A model generated the notes under the pieces. That model was not told where the DNA came from, searched no databases, and saw only the letters and a list, made by a program, of their open reading frames with translations. DNA of 64,000 nt, from the NCBI GenBank assembly GCA_015345905.1, contig JADDTR010000027.1, positions 187,417-251,416 on the forward strand, given 5' to 3'. Every line of letters begins with the position of its first letter. Within the stretch, counting starts at the first letter, position 1. Positions 1 to 10,092 of this stretch are shown here, piece after piece. This stretch comes from Aotearoamyces nothofagi (taxonomy: Eukaryota; Ascomycota; Leotiomycetes; Leotiales; Tympanidaceae). A program made the position numbers and the translations under genes.

Positions 1-1064
1 CCTACCTACAGCGGCAGTGCCCACAGTGTCCACAGCGCCCACAGAACCCGCAGAACCCCTAAGCTGCCTGCCCGAGATACCTGAGCTGCCTACCTCTGCT
101 CCCTAACGCTCCCTAACGCTCCCTAACGCTCCCTAACTCCAGGGCTCGCTCTGCCCTGCGCTGCCTTGGCCACTTTCGCGTAGCCCGCATCGTGCGCTCG
201 CCCCCCCGTAACCACCGAGCAGCCCGCTCGCGTACTTCCGTTTTCCGGGATCCTCTTCTGCTCATCCCTTCTTTTGCCTACCACTACTACCACTCCACTA
301 CTACTGTACTACTGCTACTACGACTACGACTGCCTCTTCAACCCTCTGCTCTCCTCTCACCTTACCTTCCCTTCGTCGCGTTTACTCCTCAATCTCGATA
401 TCCTCACTTCACCAGCTGCTTGTCCCTACCTGTGGGTACATTCTAGTTCCGGCCGTACGAGTAACGCGACGTTCGATCCCCCGTTCAGTCACCCTCCCCT
501 ACTTAAACTCTCCCGAGGTAGCTGTCTCTCTGCCAACTTGCTTCCCGGCACAAGCAAGCAGCCGGAGCGCCGTCCCACCCCCCCAGACGTCGACAACTCT
601 GGCCTGGGTTCTTCTAGTATGTTCAACCCCATCCCTCCTTATCTTTTCTCACCACACTCCATTCCCCTTTCTCTTACTCCACCCCTCCTCCGTGCATCCG
701 GAGCTGTGGCATCACGGCCAACGCTCCAGAGCACGTAATCCAACCCTCTGTTGCTACGCCTTATCATCCCCTAAGCACCCACTCACGACCCATCACTTCA
801 GTTTCTCGAGAGGCAGTCAACTCTCCCTGTTGGCATTGAATGCTGACGTTATCATTGCACCAGAAGGCCTACGCATACCAGATATCCCTCCAGCAATCAG
901 GGCCTGGCCAACAAGCTGCACCTCGTCGATCTCGACACCCGTGGTGTGATAGATCTACTCTCGGCGGCCTTCGTCGACTTTGAGTATCGAGGCTCGATCA
1001 ATTGTCGTCATAGAGCACTCATAAATCTGCCGTCTACATCGTAGTCATTCGCTTTGTGGACATT
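1..1064. promoter_or_regulatory. CT-rich upstream region of LCB2
   Basis: This stretch holds no recognisable gene. It is strongly pyrimidine-rich on the + strand, as fungal core promoters and 5' leaders often are. Open frames at 192-949 are low-complexity Ser/Pro/Leu/Tyr readings of that bias. A decamer repeat sits at 99-137. If transcription starts far upstream, several short upstream reading frames would precede the LCB2 start. The transcription start cannot be placed from sequence. Confidence 0.5.
99..137. repeat. Decamer tandem repeat containing CCCTAA
   Basis: The unit CCCTAACGCT is present three times exactly at 101-130, followed by a diverged fourth copy. Each unit contains CCCTAA, the C-strand of the TTAGGG motif. 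The spacing is 10 bp and not 6 bp, so this is not a telomere tract. It lies in the upstream region of LCB2. Confidence 0.85.
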
Positions 1065-3116
1065 ATGCCTCGACGCGGTCTACAAAATCCATTCGCGAGC
1101 ACTACGACGATTACGGCGGTAGCCATTCCTGCAACATCAGATCCACCTGGAAGCCGAAGAAATTCTGCTTCGAAGGCTACCAGATTGACACATTTCTTCT
1201 CGTCGTCACCCAAGACGAAGGATCAGCAGTCTGCGCAAGCTGCTCTTCTGGCAGCAGCCGCCGCTCAACAGCAATACCTGCTGAACAACCCATCACCACA
1301 AATCAGCGCTGCATCGCTTTCAGCACCTACTATCACTCTGTCAACTGCCAAGGCCGGTGAAGCCAACATGGACGAGCCGCCCACCACGCTGTTCCAGCCA
1401 CCTTCGGCCGCGGAAGCCAATCGCCAGGCACGGTTTGATGCCCAATTCGCACCTCTGGGTAGCCAGAGTCACAGATATGTTAGCAAGCATATGGGAGGCG
1501 ACCTCGAAGAGCCTATAATAGACGAGCCACCCTACTACTACCTCTTAACAACATACATCAGCTATCTCGTCCTCATCGTCTTTGGACACGTTAGAGATTT
1601 CTTTGGCAAGAAGTTTAGAGCCGAGCATTACAAGCACCTCAAAGCCGCGAACGGCTATGCTGCTCTCAACAGCGATTTCGACAACTTCTACGTGCGTAGA
1701 CTGAAGGTCCGAATCAACGACTGTTTCTCGAGACCAATCACTGGTGTCCCGGGCCGATATATTACGCTCATCGACCGAAAGACGGATGATTACAACGAGC
1801 ATTTCCAATTCACCGGCACATTCACCGAGACTCTCAACATGAGCTCGTACAATTATCTGGGCTTTGCCCAATCTGAAGGTCCTTGCGCTGATGCGGTCGA
1901 GGAGTCCGTTAGGAAATATGGTATTTCCTCTGCAAGCCCTAGAGCAGACGCTGGTACGTCTGACTTGTCCCTCGAGGTTGAAAAGGAAATTGCAAAGTTT
2001 GTTGGGAAACCCGCCGCTATGGTTTTCTCAATGGGCTTCAGCACAAACGCAAGTTCATTCCCAGCATTGGTTGGCAAGGGCTGCCTGATCATTTCTGATG
2101 AGCTCAACCACGCATCTATCCGTATCGGTGCCCGTCTTTCCGGCGCAATGATCAGCAGCTTCAAGCACAACGACATGAATGATCTCGAGAGATTATTGCG
2201 CGAATTCATCTCGCAAGGCCAACCTCGCACTCATCGTCCATGGAAGAAGATCCTGGTCGCTGTCGAAGGTCTCTACTCTATGGAGGGAACCATGTGCAAC
2301 CTTCCAGGTCTGCTCGATCTCAAGAAGAAATACAAGTACAACCTTTTCGTCGATGAGGCTCACTCCATCGGAGCTCTCGGGCCCCGTGGACGTGGTGTTT
2401 GCGACTACTTCAACATCGACCCTGCCGAGGTCGATATCCTCATGGGTACTCTGACCAAGTCTTTCGGCGCAAACGGCGGCTACGTTGCTGCAGAGAAGCA
2501 TATCATTGATAAGCTACGCGTCACAAACGCAGCAACTATCTATGGTGAATCACCAACCCCACCCGTCCTCATGCAGATTCTCAGCGCTCTTCGAATCATC
2601 ACCGGCGAGCTCTGTCCAGGCCAGGGAGAGGAGCGCCTTCAACGTATCGCCTTCAACTCTCGTTACCTCCGACTGGGATTGAAGAGACTTGGCTACATCG
2701 TTTACGGTCACGATGATTCACCTATCATCCCTCTATTGCTCTACAACCCAGCCAAGATGCCCGCCTTCTCGCACGAGATGCTTCGCCGTAAGATCGCGAT
2801 TGTCATCGTTGGCTATCCTGCCACTCCGCTTATCTCTTCGCGTGCTCGCTTCTGTGTCTCTGCTGCTCACAACAAGGACGATATGGATCGTGTTCTTGCA
2901 GCTTGTGACGAGATTGGTGACGTTTTGCAGTTGAAGTTCAGCAGTGGTATAGCAGGTGGGGCTGACAGCCTTCCTGATGGCGTCACTCCTGAGATGGAAA
3001 AGGAGTGGTTAAAGGCAAATGGTGCAAGCGCCATGGCAGCCATCAAGCCACCAAGATGGAATTTGAGAGAAGTCATCGCCAACGGAGTTGCCGATGTGAA
3101 GCATCCATTGAGGTAG
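1065..3116 (+). CDS. LCB2: Serine palmitoyltransferase subunit 2 (Lcb2)
   Basis: This is the PLP-binding catalytic subunit of serine palmitoyltransferase. It condenses serine with palmitoyl-CoA in the ER membrane, the first committed step of sphingolipid synthesis, together with Lcb1. The single-exon frame gives 683 residues from the ATG at 1065; an apparent earlier start at 1056 is only a GTG. The N-terminal ~90 residues are Ser/Ala/Gln-rich. A hydrophobic segment at about 155-178 (TYISYLVLIVFG) is the expected membrane anchor. The alpha-oxoamine synthase fold follows, with the substrate-region motif NMSSYNYLGFA, the cofactor motif VDEAHSIGALGPRG, and the PLP lysine in GTLTKSFGANGGY (K465). 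Length and motifs match fungal Lcb2. No Lcb1 gene is present in the window. Confidence 0.97.
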   Translation: MPRRGLQNPFASTTTITAVAIPATSDPPGSRRNSASKATRLTHFFSSSPKTKDQQSAQAALLAAAAAQQQYLLNNPSPQISAASLSAPTITLSTAKAGEANMDEPPTTLFQPPSAAEANRQARFDAQFAPLGSQSHRYVSKHMGGDLEEPIIDEPPYYYLLTTYISYLVLIVFGHVRDFFGKKFRAEHYKHLKAANGYAALNSDFDNFYVRRLKVRINDCFSRPITGVPGRYITLIDRKTDDYNEHFQFTGTFTETLNMSSYNYLGFAQSEGPCADAVEESVRKYGISSASPRADAGTSDLSLEVEKEIAKFVGKPAAMVFSMGFSTNASSFPALVGKGCLIISDELNHASIRIGARLSGAMISSFKHNDMNDLERLLREFISQGQPRTHRPWKKILVAVEGLYSMEGTMCNLPGLLDLKKKYKYNLFVDEAHSIGALGPRGRGVCDYFNIDPAEVDILMGTLTKSFGANGGYVAAEKHIIDKLRVTNAATIYGESPTPPVLMQILSALRIITGELCPGQGEERLQRIAFNSRYLRLGLKRLGYIVYGHDDSPIIPLLLYNPAKMPAFSHEMLRRKIAIVIVGYPATPLISSRARFCVSAAHNKDDMDRVLAACDEIGDVLQLKFSSGIAGGADSLPDGVTPEMEKEWLKANGASAMAAIKPPRWNLREVIANGVADVKHPLR

Positions 3117-4869
3117 ATCCTTTTTGTCTATACGCATGTCGATATTTACCCTCCTGGTTGTCCGAATTTCAACATTTGGCGCACATGCGGATTTGTTCTT
3201 CTCTGCCCGCTTACGCCCATTCTGGGCAAAGCGTGGATTAAAGCATTGGGTGGAGTTTTGATCTTACGATTGATGGTTGATGGGGTGCTGGTATTACTCT
3301 TCTGGAGTCCTGGCAGATGGAGAAGAAAGGATTCACGGCCCCATTCGCTGCGCACGGAATGAAATATTCCATCACGCTTGGCCTTTTTGTGAGATTTCGC
3401 ACTCGTCGATTTCCGAGTCGAGTCTAGAGCTCTGGTGGGGCTTTTTGTTCCGTTTGTATTATACGGTTGGAGGACCTTAATAGCTTAATATACCTTTTAA
3501 TAATTGGCAGTGTAACCGGCTATGACTGGTTTTTGGGGGGATGAGAATGATGGAGATTCTTGGGTTTGTTGAGAGTGTATTTTGGAAGGAGTGAGTAGAG
3601 AAATGAATCATGAGGTTGAATCGGATTTTTGGTATCTATGCTAAGGTTGTGATGGTGACTGCAATACTGCATATGGATTTAATGTGACTGGTGATTCGTG
3701 TTCAAGCTAGGTCTCTGTGAGGCAGGCAACGTCGGTCGGTTGTTTTTATATTAACGACCCGGTGTAGCATAATAAATGATAAGGCATACCAGATCAATTT
3801 ATCGGATTCAGGACGGGTAGCCCTGTACGGAAGCGAGGTGGGGAACTCACGATATCCCAGACAATCTATTGTATTGGACAAGCCGCGCGAAGCCAGAAGG
3901 CCTTCACCGATCCGCGAGCTGGGCAACGACGGTCGGTTACTCTCAACAACCAACGGGCATCCCGATAGCCAATAGCGCTGACAGAGGTCAGACGTCAGAC
4001 GTCGGGCTCGAAGCCCCCCCCAGCCCCTCTCCCGAAAGGGGGGGAAAGCTGGGCTGGGCTTTGGCTGGGCTTTGCCCGGTCGATCCTGTCAGCAAAAAAA
4101 GACAGGGCAGGGCAGGGCAGGGGCCTGCGAGAGATGCGAGAGATGTATTGTACAAGTACAGCTTTTTCCCATCCTAGCGAGGAGCGAGCGGCCGGGCCGG
4201 TTTAGAGATTAATTTCATTTCATTTCGATGCCCCGGTGGGGGGGGGGGCTGCAGATATGTAAATTGTGTAATATATCACCCTGAAACACCTTCAGATCCC
4301 TCTCCCCGTCTCCAGATTCCTCACGGGAGAGAGAAACGAAAAAGAAAAAAAAAAAAAAAGAAAAAAAACCCGCCCCTCTTCCCCAGCCCCAAGAAGCCCA
4401 GAGCATCAGCACCCTCCCAGCGCGAAGCCAGCCGGCCTCCGAGCGAGCCACGCCGGATAATGTGAACGCTGGATGGAAGCCCCCTCCGGCGATTTGTTTT
4501 GTTCCCGTGGCCCGGGCGGTGCGGTTCCCTGCCCCCCCCCGGTCTGGGTTGGTCCTGGGAATTGTCGGAGCCCTGGCCGGATCGGACACCTCGGGATCCC
4601 CCCCCCCCCTTCTTCCCTCTGTCGCCCCGGATCGGTTTGGTTTGTCTGGCACGTTCACCCCCTCGCAGTCTTGATCCCGGGGGGCCGAGGCTGCTGCAGG
4701 TTCTTGCGCGGCGCCAGAGGCTGGGCGGGCAGGCTTCTGGCGCGCGGATATGCGTGCTGTCGCTTTGCTGTGTGGAGTCGATCTCGAGTCGAAGATGCTT
4801 CTAGAGGGTATGTCCGGCGGATACAAGCTTTTTTCTTCATCATACGCATTAGCCTTTCCCGCCCAGGGA
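3117..4869. other. Intergenic, with GC-rich homopolymer island
   Basis: No gene is recognised. The first ~650 bp are the downstream region of LCB2. From about 4000 to 4790 the composition becomes GC-rich with dense simple runs: a GGCAG array near 4104-4121, eleven G at 4238-4248, fifteen A at 4345-4359 and twelve C at 4598-4609. Open frames here (for example 4215-4877 on the minus strand) are low-complexity Arg/Pro/Ala/Phe readings of these runs and are not supported as genes. Confidence 0.6.
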
Positions 4870-6650
4870 TCAACCATCCCTTGGTATGAGTCGCACTGAC
4901 CACAGCAATGAAGTAGATCTTCCCCATGTTTCCTATGAAGTTCTGGATATCGTTATTTTCCAATACAAGAGGAAGGGAAGACAAGCCTCGAAGGCTTTGA
5001 AAAGCCCATCCGTCATGCTGTGATATCAAATCAGGCGTGCTTGTCTCATGCTGCAAAACAGCATTAAACAGCTCCTCGGGAAGGCCCTGTAATAGATCTC
5101 GCCAGTTAGCAAAGTTCCGGGCATCAGCATAGCCCTGGAAGTCGGGGTCTCATTCTCATAGAGCTCGTGTAGATTCCCGCCTTTGCTGGCAAGCAACTCT
5201 AAAATCCCCTCTGCATTGCTAGCATATGCGCCGCAAGATTTTACCAGATAGTGAAGAAGTGGTTCTCTGGTAGCCATCAGCAACCGGGTTATCGTGGATA
5301 GCGGTGCAGTTAATCGTGCCAGGAACAGAACTCCAGTATTTGCTGTATAAGTTCGTGATTGGGGTCCTGCCAGGGCCAAGACAGTACAGAGCCATATCAA
5401 GCGTAGCAGGCATCGTCTGCATCAAAATGCTCATAGGGCTCGTTGCAATACTTCCGCGCCAGCCAGGTTATATTCGTAAGAAGCCGGTGGTAGATGATCG
5501 ACCCTTGCTCTATAGAAGTCTTAGAGCGTGCCCAGTACACATTAGCTAACAATCGCCAGCCTGCGTTATACCCAGTGTTAGGCTCACCAAAGTTGATAAA
5601 GTTCTCAAATATATGGAGCATCGCTTCTGAATTTGGATGATCGAGAGAAATTAGGCAGACAGGAGTCCTAGTAAGATTTAGTCTTAGTGGTGAATTTGTA
5701 GAGGTGGTTGCATTATACTGACTCTCTGTATCTCCAATCAGGGTCATAATAGCGTATTGCTCTTGGACCAGCGCTATTCATGACCAAGAACTTAGCCAAT
5801 TCAACATCCAGAGCTTCTATCGCGTAATATAGCCTAAGTATTAGCCAATCGACTTTGAAGATCTATATCATCATCGATGAAAAAGGAGATATAGGGTGTC
5901 AGAGGAGAAGTAGATAATAGATAATTTCGTCTTACGTGTAGAGGCATATATCCCCTTGTGTCAACATCCTGTACAGATGCCTCGCCATCTATGAGCAATT
6001 CACGAACGCCTTCCAGGTTGCCATTTTGGACAGAATCGGAAAATCAAAGAATTATCTAGACCTGCGCTCTTATAGGTGATATACTATATCTCTTTCTTCT
6101 CTCAGAATTTCTAGCAATGACATTGAAACTTTTTCTTAGTCTTAGCCTTAAGACCAAAGAGCTAGGATGAAAGAGAATAGAACCTACAGCCTCGTACTTT
6201 TCTGTACAAGACTTATCGAGATAGATCAAATGCCCTTTCTTTAGCCGCTATAAAGTAAATAGTTCCCAAAATACAGCGGTAATAAGATGTTGAGCTGGAA
6301 ATATATTGTACTTCACGACCCATGAGTGGTTTCTGACGCCTAGGAGTCATTGGGTTCGTCACGACCATGGTGCTGGAAATAAAACTCGCTCGGAGTATAT
6401 TGGCTAGATTTTCCGAACGACCGTCATCAATATTGCCCCTGAGTACTTTGTTGACCTTGAGTACATTGTCGACATTTTCCGCGATGCTTGAGGTTGCCAT
6501 TGACATGGTACTAAGTTGGACTTGCATGCCTTGCAAGCTTCTGTCAATATGGTCGAGAATATATAGTAGACCGCAAAGAGCCGGGAATATTCTCCTTATC
6601 ACTAGCTACGCCAGAGAGACCATCCATAGCAGTTCGGTATAAGTGTATTG
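4870..6650 (-). pseudogene. Decayed fungal ankyrin-repeat gene
   Basis: Several minus-strand pieces in register order resemble one family of fungal ankyrin proteins with a helical N-terminal domain. The N-terminal piece at 6213-6602 has DHIDRSLQGMQVQLSTMS and ends in GREVQ, a typical linker of that family. An ankyrin unit lies at about 5937-6036 (NGNLEGVRELLIDGEA, then GYMPLH) and is followed by a plausible donor GTAAGA at 5935. A further unit reads EALDVELAKFLVMNSAG near 5770-5830. Later pieces contain ETPTSRAM and NFANWRDLL, which recall a conserved TPTS...F..WR block. These pieces fall in different frames with stops between them: frame changes near 6590, 5735, 5415 and 5130, more than introns can plausibly explain. 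I read it as a relic; a badly modelled multi-intron gene is less likely. The ligand or role is unknown. Confidence 0.6.
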
Positions 6651-8058
6651 TAACGATATATGTTATGTTAGGATAAAGACCACTGCTAGACCTTACAGCA
6701 GTTGGCATCCGCTTCTTAGCTCCTCAGCCCGCGTTGCGTGGTTATAACCTCGACCAACTTGGACAGCTCTTCCTTCCTTGTCTTTGGCCCTAGTCAACAG
6801 TTGCACTCTACCGATTCCAGGCTGTCTTATCCTGCTCCGCCGTGCCGTAACAAGTGTAACGTATCGTGACGAGTGAGCTCGAGTTTGTGGGAGTCGAAGC
6901 CTGATGATTGGAATTGTAGATAGAGGAAGAGAAAAGACTTACGGCTATTTGAACTGCTGCCAGCTGTTCATTGTGGCGGACCTCGAAACTGCGAAGCATG
7001 TAGCTGCAGCCACAGCCACGGCAGCCTTGCATAACCCTCAGTATAGGTTTGATTTGGCGGAGCAGCCGCTGTGGTACATGTACTATAGTCGGGTGCGAAA
7101 AGATGCCAACCAAGAAGGCTCGATGCACAGAGCTTCAATTCAGCCTTACCAAGCTCCGAGCATAGCCTAGTATATATAATTCTACAGTTTTGTTGCACAA
7201 GGAAAAAGGAAAATACACCTGTTTGGTTGTGCATTGTGCATTGTACAGTACAAGGACAATACCGATGCGACTTTATCAGCACCCGAATAGTGCCCGAAGA
7301 GAATTGAACAGTGGAGGGGAGTGAAGAGTGTGAGAGGAGCGAGGGATAAAACGGAACGGCCAAGGGTTAGGTTTTACTGCCGCCAGGGCTTGAGGATAAG
7401 CAAGACATGACACGATGAGATACTGATTGGGCCATTGATTCTAGCAACTCTCGTGAACACTCTGCACACACAACCGAATGAACGAGCTTGCATCCCGGTT
7501 GACAACATAATTTCTCATTCATTCATCCATTCACCTAGAAAGCTGGGTCTTGCTTATATGTCCTGTAACCTTCATCGATCCATTTCGTCGACCCCTTTAG
7601 GGTCTTTCTGTACTCTTAACGCATGTGAATGTGATGCAGATGGGATGGGATAGTGGCATAGCGGCCTCTCACATTAGCATAATACTGACACCGTCATCCC
7701 TGCCTTGGGCCTGAAAATTTGAACTACAGGTGGGAAGAGAAACCAATCTGTAGAATACTTTGTTATATGTAGGGAGCACTATCTTGGATTTCAAACACCC
7801 TTACTGGGTATTGTAAGCCTCTTAAATGCCTCTTTATTGCCTCCTATAGGAGGATCCTTATGCAGCGGAGCCATCAATCAGATGATGCTCGTTCAGACGC
7901 ATGCATGCAATGGATATGATAGAATAGACTTTTGTCCTTGCCCCATCCTGAGCACCTCACAGAAAGCAAAACTTTTTGGTATCAAGCTCATTCACTCAAT
8001 CGCTCAAGCTCAATCGCTGGTAAATCCACGTCACGCCGCCAATACAACTCCCATTTTG
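6651..8058. other. Intergenic, no gene seen
   Basis: No convincing coding sequence. Open frames at 6808-7128, 6968-7363 and 7435-7653 lack recognisable motifs and codon pattern. The right end is the downstream region of the alanine aminotransferase gene. The left part could hold remnants of the 5' end of the decayed ankyrin gene, but none could be identified. Confidence 0.5.
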
Positions 8059-9877
8059 CTACCTGAACTCGTCCATAAATTGCTTATGAAATTCGGCAAT
8101 ACGACCAACCCACTCGGTGCCTGGTGCCAAGAAGGTCGTTCTGAAATGTAGGGTATTTGGTTTCTGGCCAAAGCCAGTACCGGGGACAACACAGACGCCT
8201 GTTGCATCAAGAAGGCGGGACGAGTAGAACTCATCCGGGGTGCGGCCTTCTTTCTTGGCTTGCTCGCGGGCCTTTTCGGGGACGTTGATGGTGGGGAAGA
8301 GATACATTGCTCCCTGTTTAGTAGTCAAGGTTAATATTACTAGAGCTAGAATTGCGGCACATGGCAAGGACAGACCTGAGGATCTTTGCACTCAACTCCC
8401 TCCATATCCTTGAATGCTTCATAGAGAGCCGTTGCTCTTTGCTGCAAGCCTTCGAATATCCCGTCATACTCATTTTTGTATAGCTCATAGCTCGGCTCGC
8501 CTTTCTTAGGAGGGTTGACCATCATCTCGACCAAGCATTGGCCAATCACTGGGGCACAGAGAGTGATACTGACTAACTTGTAGATCTCCTCAATGACCAT
8601 CTGATCAAAGCCTACAAGCTCGAAATATCCTCCACGGTGTCCGCACTCCCCTACTATGCCCTTGCTAATACTGTGCAGACTTGCAAGCTCAACGTTGTCG
8701 TATTTTCCAGGTGATTCTTTTTGCATATTCCGAAGTACGCCCTTGAAGCTATGGAAGGTGCCAATAAAGACATTGGCCTGGTAGACCTCGTCAGCCAAAA
8801 TCACCAGCTTCTCTTCAGCTGCCAACTCAATTACCGCCCTGACATCAGCTTCTGAGAGACTGGCACCTGTTGGGTTGCCAGGGTTAATGATGACAATAGC
8901 CCGCGTGTCGATTCCTTTCGATTTGGCATTCGCCAGAGCCTCCTCAACGGCATCATGATCAGTTGCCCAGTGCTTGGACTCGTCGAGGTAGTACGGAACG
9001 CAGTGTGCATCAAGGACAGCAAGTGTGGCCGTGTAGAGGGGATATTGTGGGATAGGAACCAGAACACCGGTACTCGGGCCCGCACAAATGATGTTTAAGA
9101 GAGTGTTGACTCCTGAAGAGGCACCGGCGCTAAGGTATATCATAGAAGGATCTGCAGGATGCCCGTCACGGCCTGAATAATAAGAGTCAGCCTGCATCTC
9201 CTCGGGTAGGACATACCAGTCGTGAAGATATATACATACGCTCAATGAACTCTGCGATGCTCTCTTTGATTCCTGCCACACCACCGCTGGCACTGTAAGC
9301 TCCCGCACTGCCAATCTGCTTCAACAACCATCTCGCTCGCTCAACCACATCGGTCTTGTATCCCAGTTGATTCACTAAGATATCTTCATGGTTTAACAAT
9401 GCAGGATATTCTACCAGACTGAGAACCTGTCTGAAGTATGTTATGGGTTGCTGATCTAGCTGCTGCGGGTTGCCAATATTGGCAGAGATAACATCGTTGA
9501 AGGGAAGGCTGGTACACCCTTTGGCAAGTCGGTCCCTGTATTCTTCAGCTCGGCTGGCTAGCTCTCCGCGGACAGCATATCTAGCCGCCTTAACATTTGG
9601 GTTTATACTGTCGATAGACAAGCTTCGGAGTAGAGTTGTCATGGCCATTGTTCGTCGGGGGCGTTTGAAGGACCTAAGGCTAGATGTAGACGGAGCGGAA
9701 GTATCTATATGTCTCGGATCAGACGGGCCAGCGGGCAGAAAAAGGCTCTATGCAACGGGAGGAAGAAAAGAGGGGAGGATTCTGCAAGGCACGAGATGTG
9801 CAAAAACAACACGGGTGCATGGATCTGATGGCATATGGTCTTGTGGCAAAGCAAGCCAAAGCCGTGGTCGAGACCGG

Positions 9878-9908
<31 letters not shown>

Positions 9909-10092
9909 AAAGTGGCTGGGAAGTGGAACTTGCTTCGTCCTCCCGCGTGAACATACCTGTTGACCAGAACTGCCGCGTGGCGATGATCGAGGGCGTGGGA
10001 TTGCGAGAAGATGAGGCGGCTAGGATGGTGCGCGAGAAGGATCTCTGCAGCAAGCCGGGCCCCCGGAGTGATCGTGACACAGTGGGAGTCAT
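8059..10092 (-). CDS. ALT1: Alanine aminotransferase, mitochondrial
   Basis: This PLP enzyme interconverts alanine plus 2-oxoglutarate with pyruvate plus glutamate. The model has four exons, 10092-9957, 9704-9240, 9172-8376 and 8313-8059, giving 550 residues with all junctions in frame. Exon 1 encodes an Arg/Ser-rich, acid-free leader (MTPTVSRSLRGPGLLQRSFS), a typical mitochondrial presequence. Exon 2 opens the conserved part (SINPNVKAARYAVRGELA). Further motifs are FIERRDG, YLSAGASSGVNTLL, NPGNPTG, ILADEVYQ and the PLP lysine in HSISKGIVGECGHRGGY (K371). A second in-frame ATG at 9648 would give a form without the leader. Intron 1 (9956-9705) is long for this genome at 252 nt and carries a hexamer repeat. 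The minus-strand upstream region is very GC-rich. Confidence 0.94.
9880..9909. repeat. (GGGTGA)5 hexamer repeat in ALT intron 1
   Basis: Five perfect GGGTGA units lie inside intron 1 of the alanine aminotransferase gene and read as TCACCC in its transcript. They keep an antisense Gly/Glu/Arg-rich frame open on the + strand (9470-10450), which is not a gene. The G-rich strand could form a quadruplex. Confidence 0.9.

Noticed and set aside
99-137. Telomere end
   Set aside because: The period is 10 bp, the array is 39 bp long, and it precedes an ordinary housekeeping gene.
192-949. Three overlapping + strand open frames upstream of LCB2
   Set aside because: They are low-complexity readings of a CT-rich leader, overlap in different frames and show no family motif.
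4215-4877. 220-residue minus-strand frame
   Set aside because: It reads through homopolymer runs (poly-Phe, Pro, Gly) and has no supporting motif.
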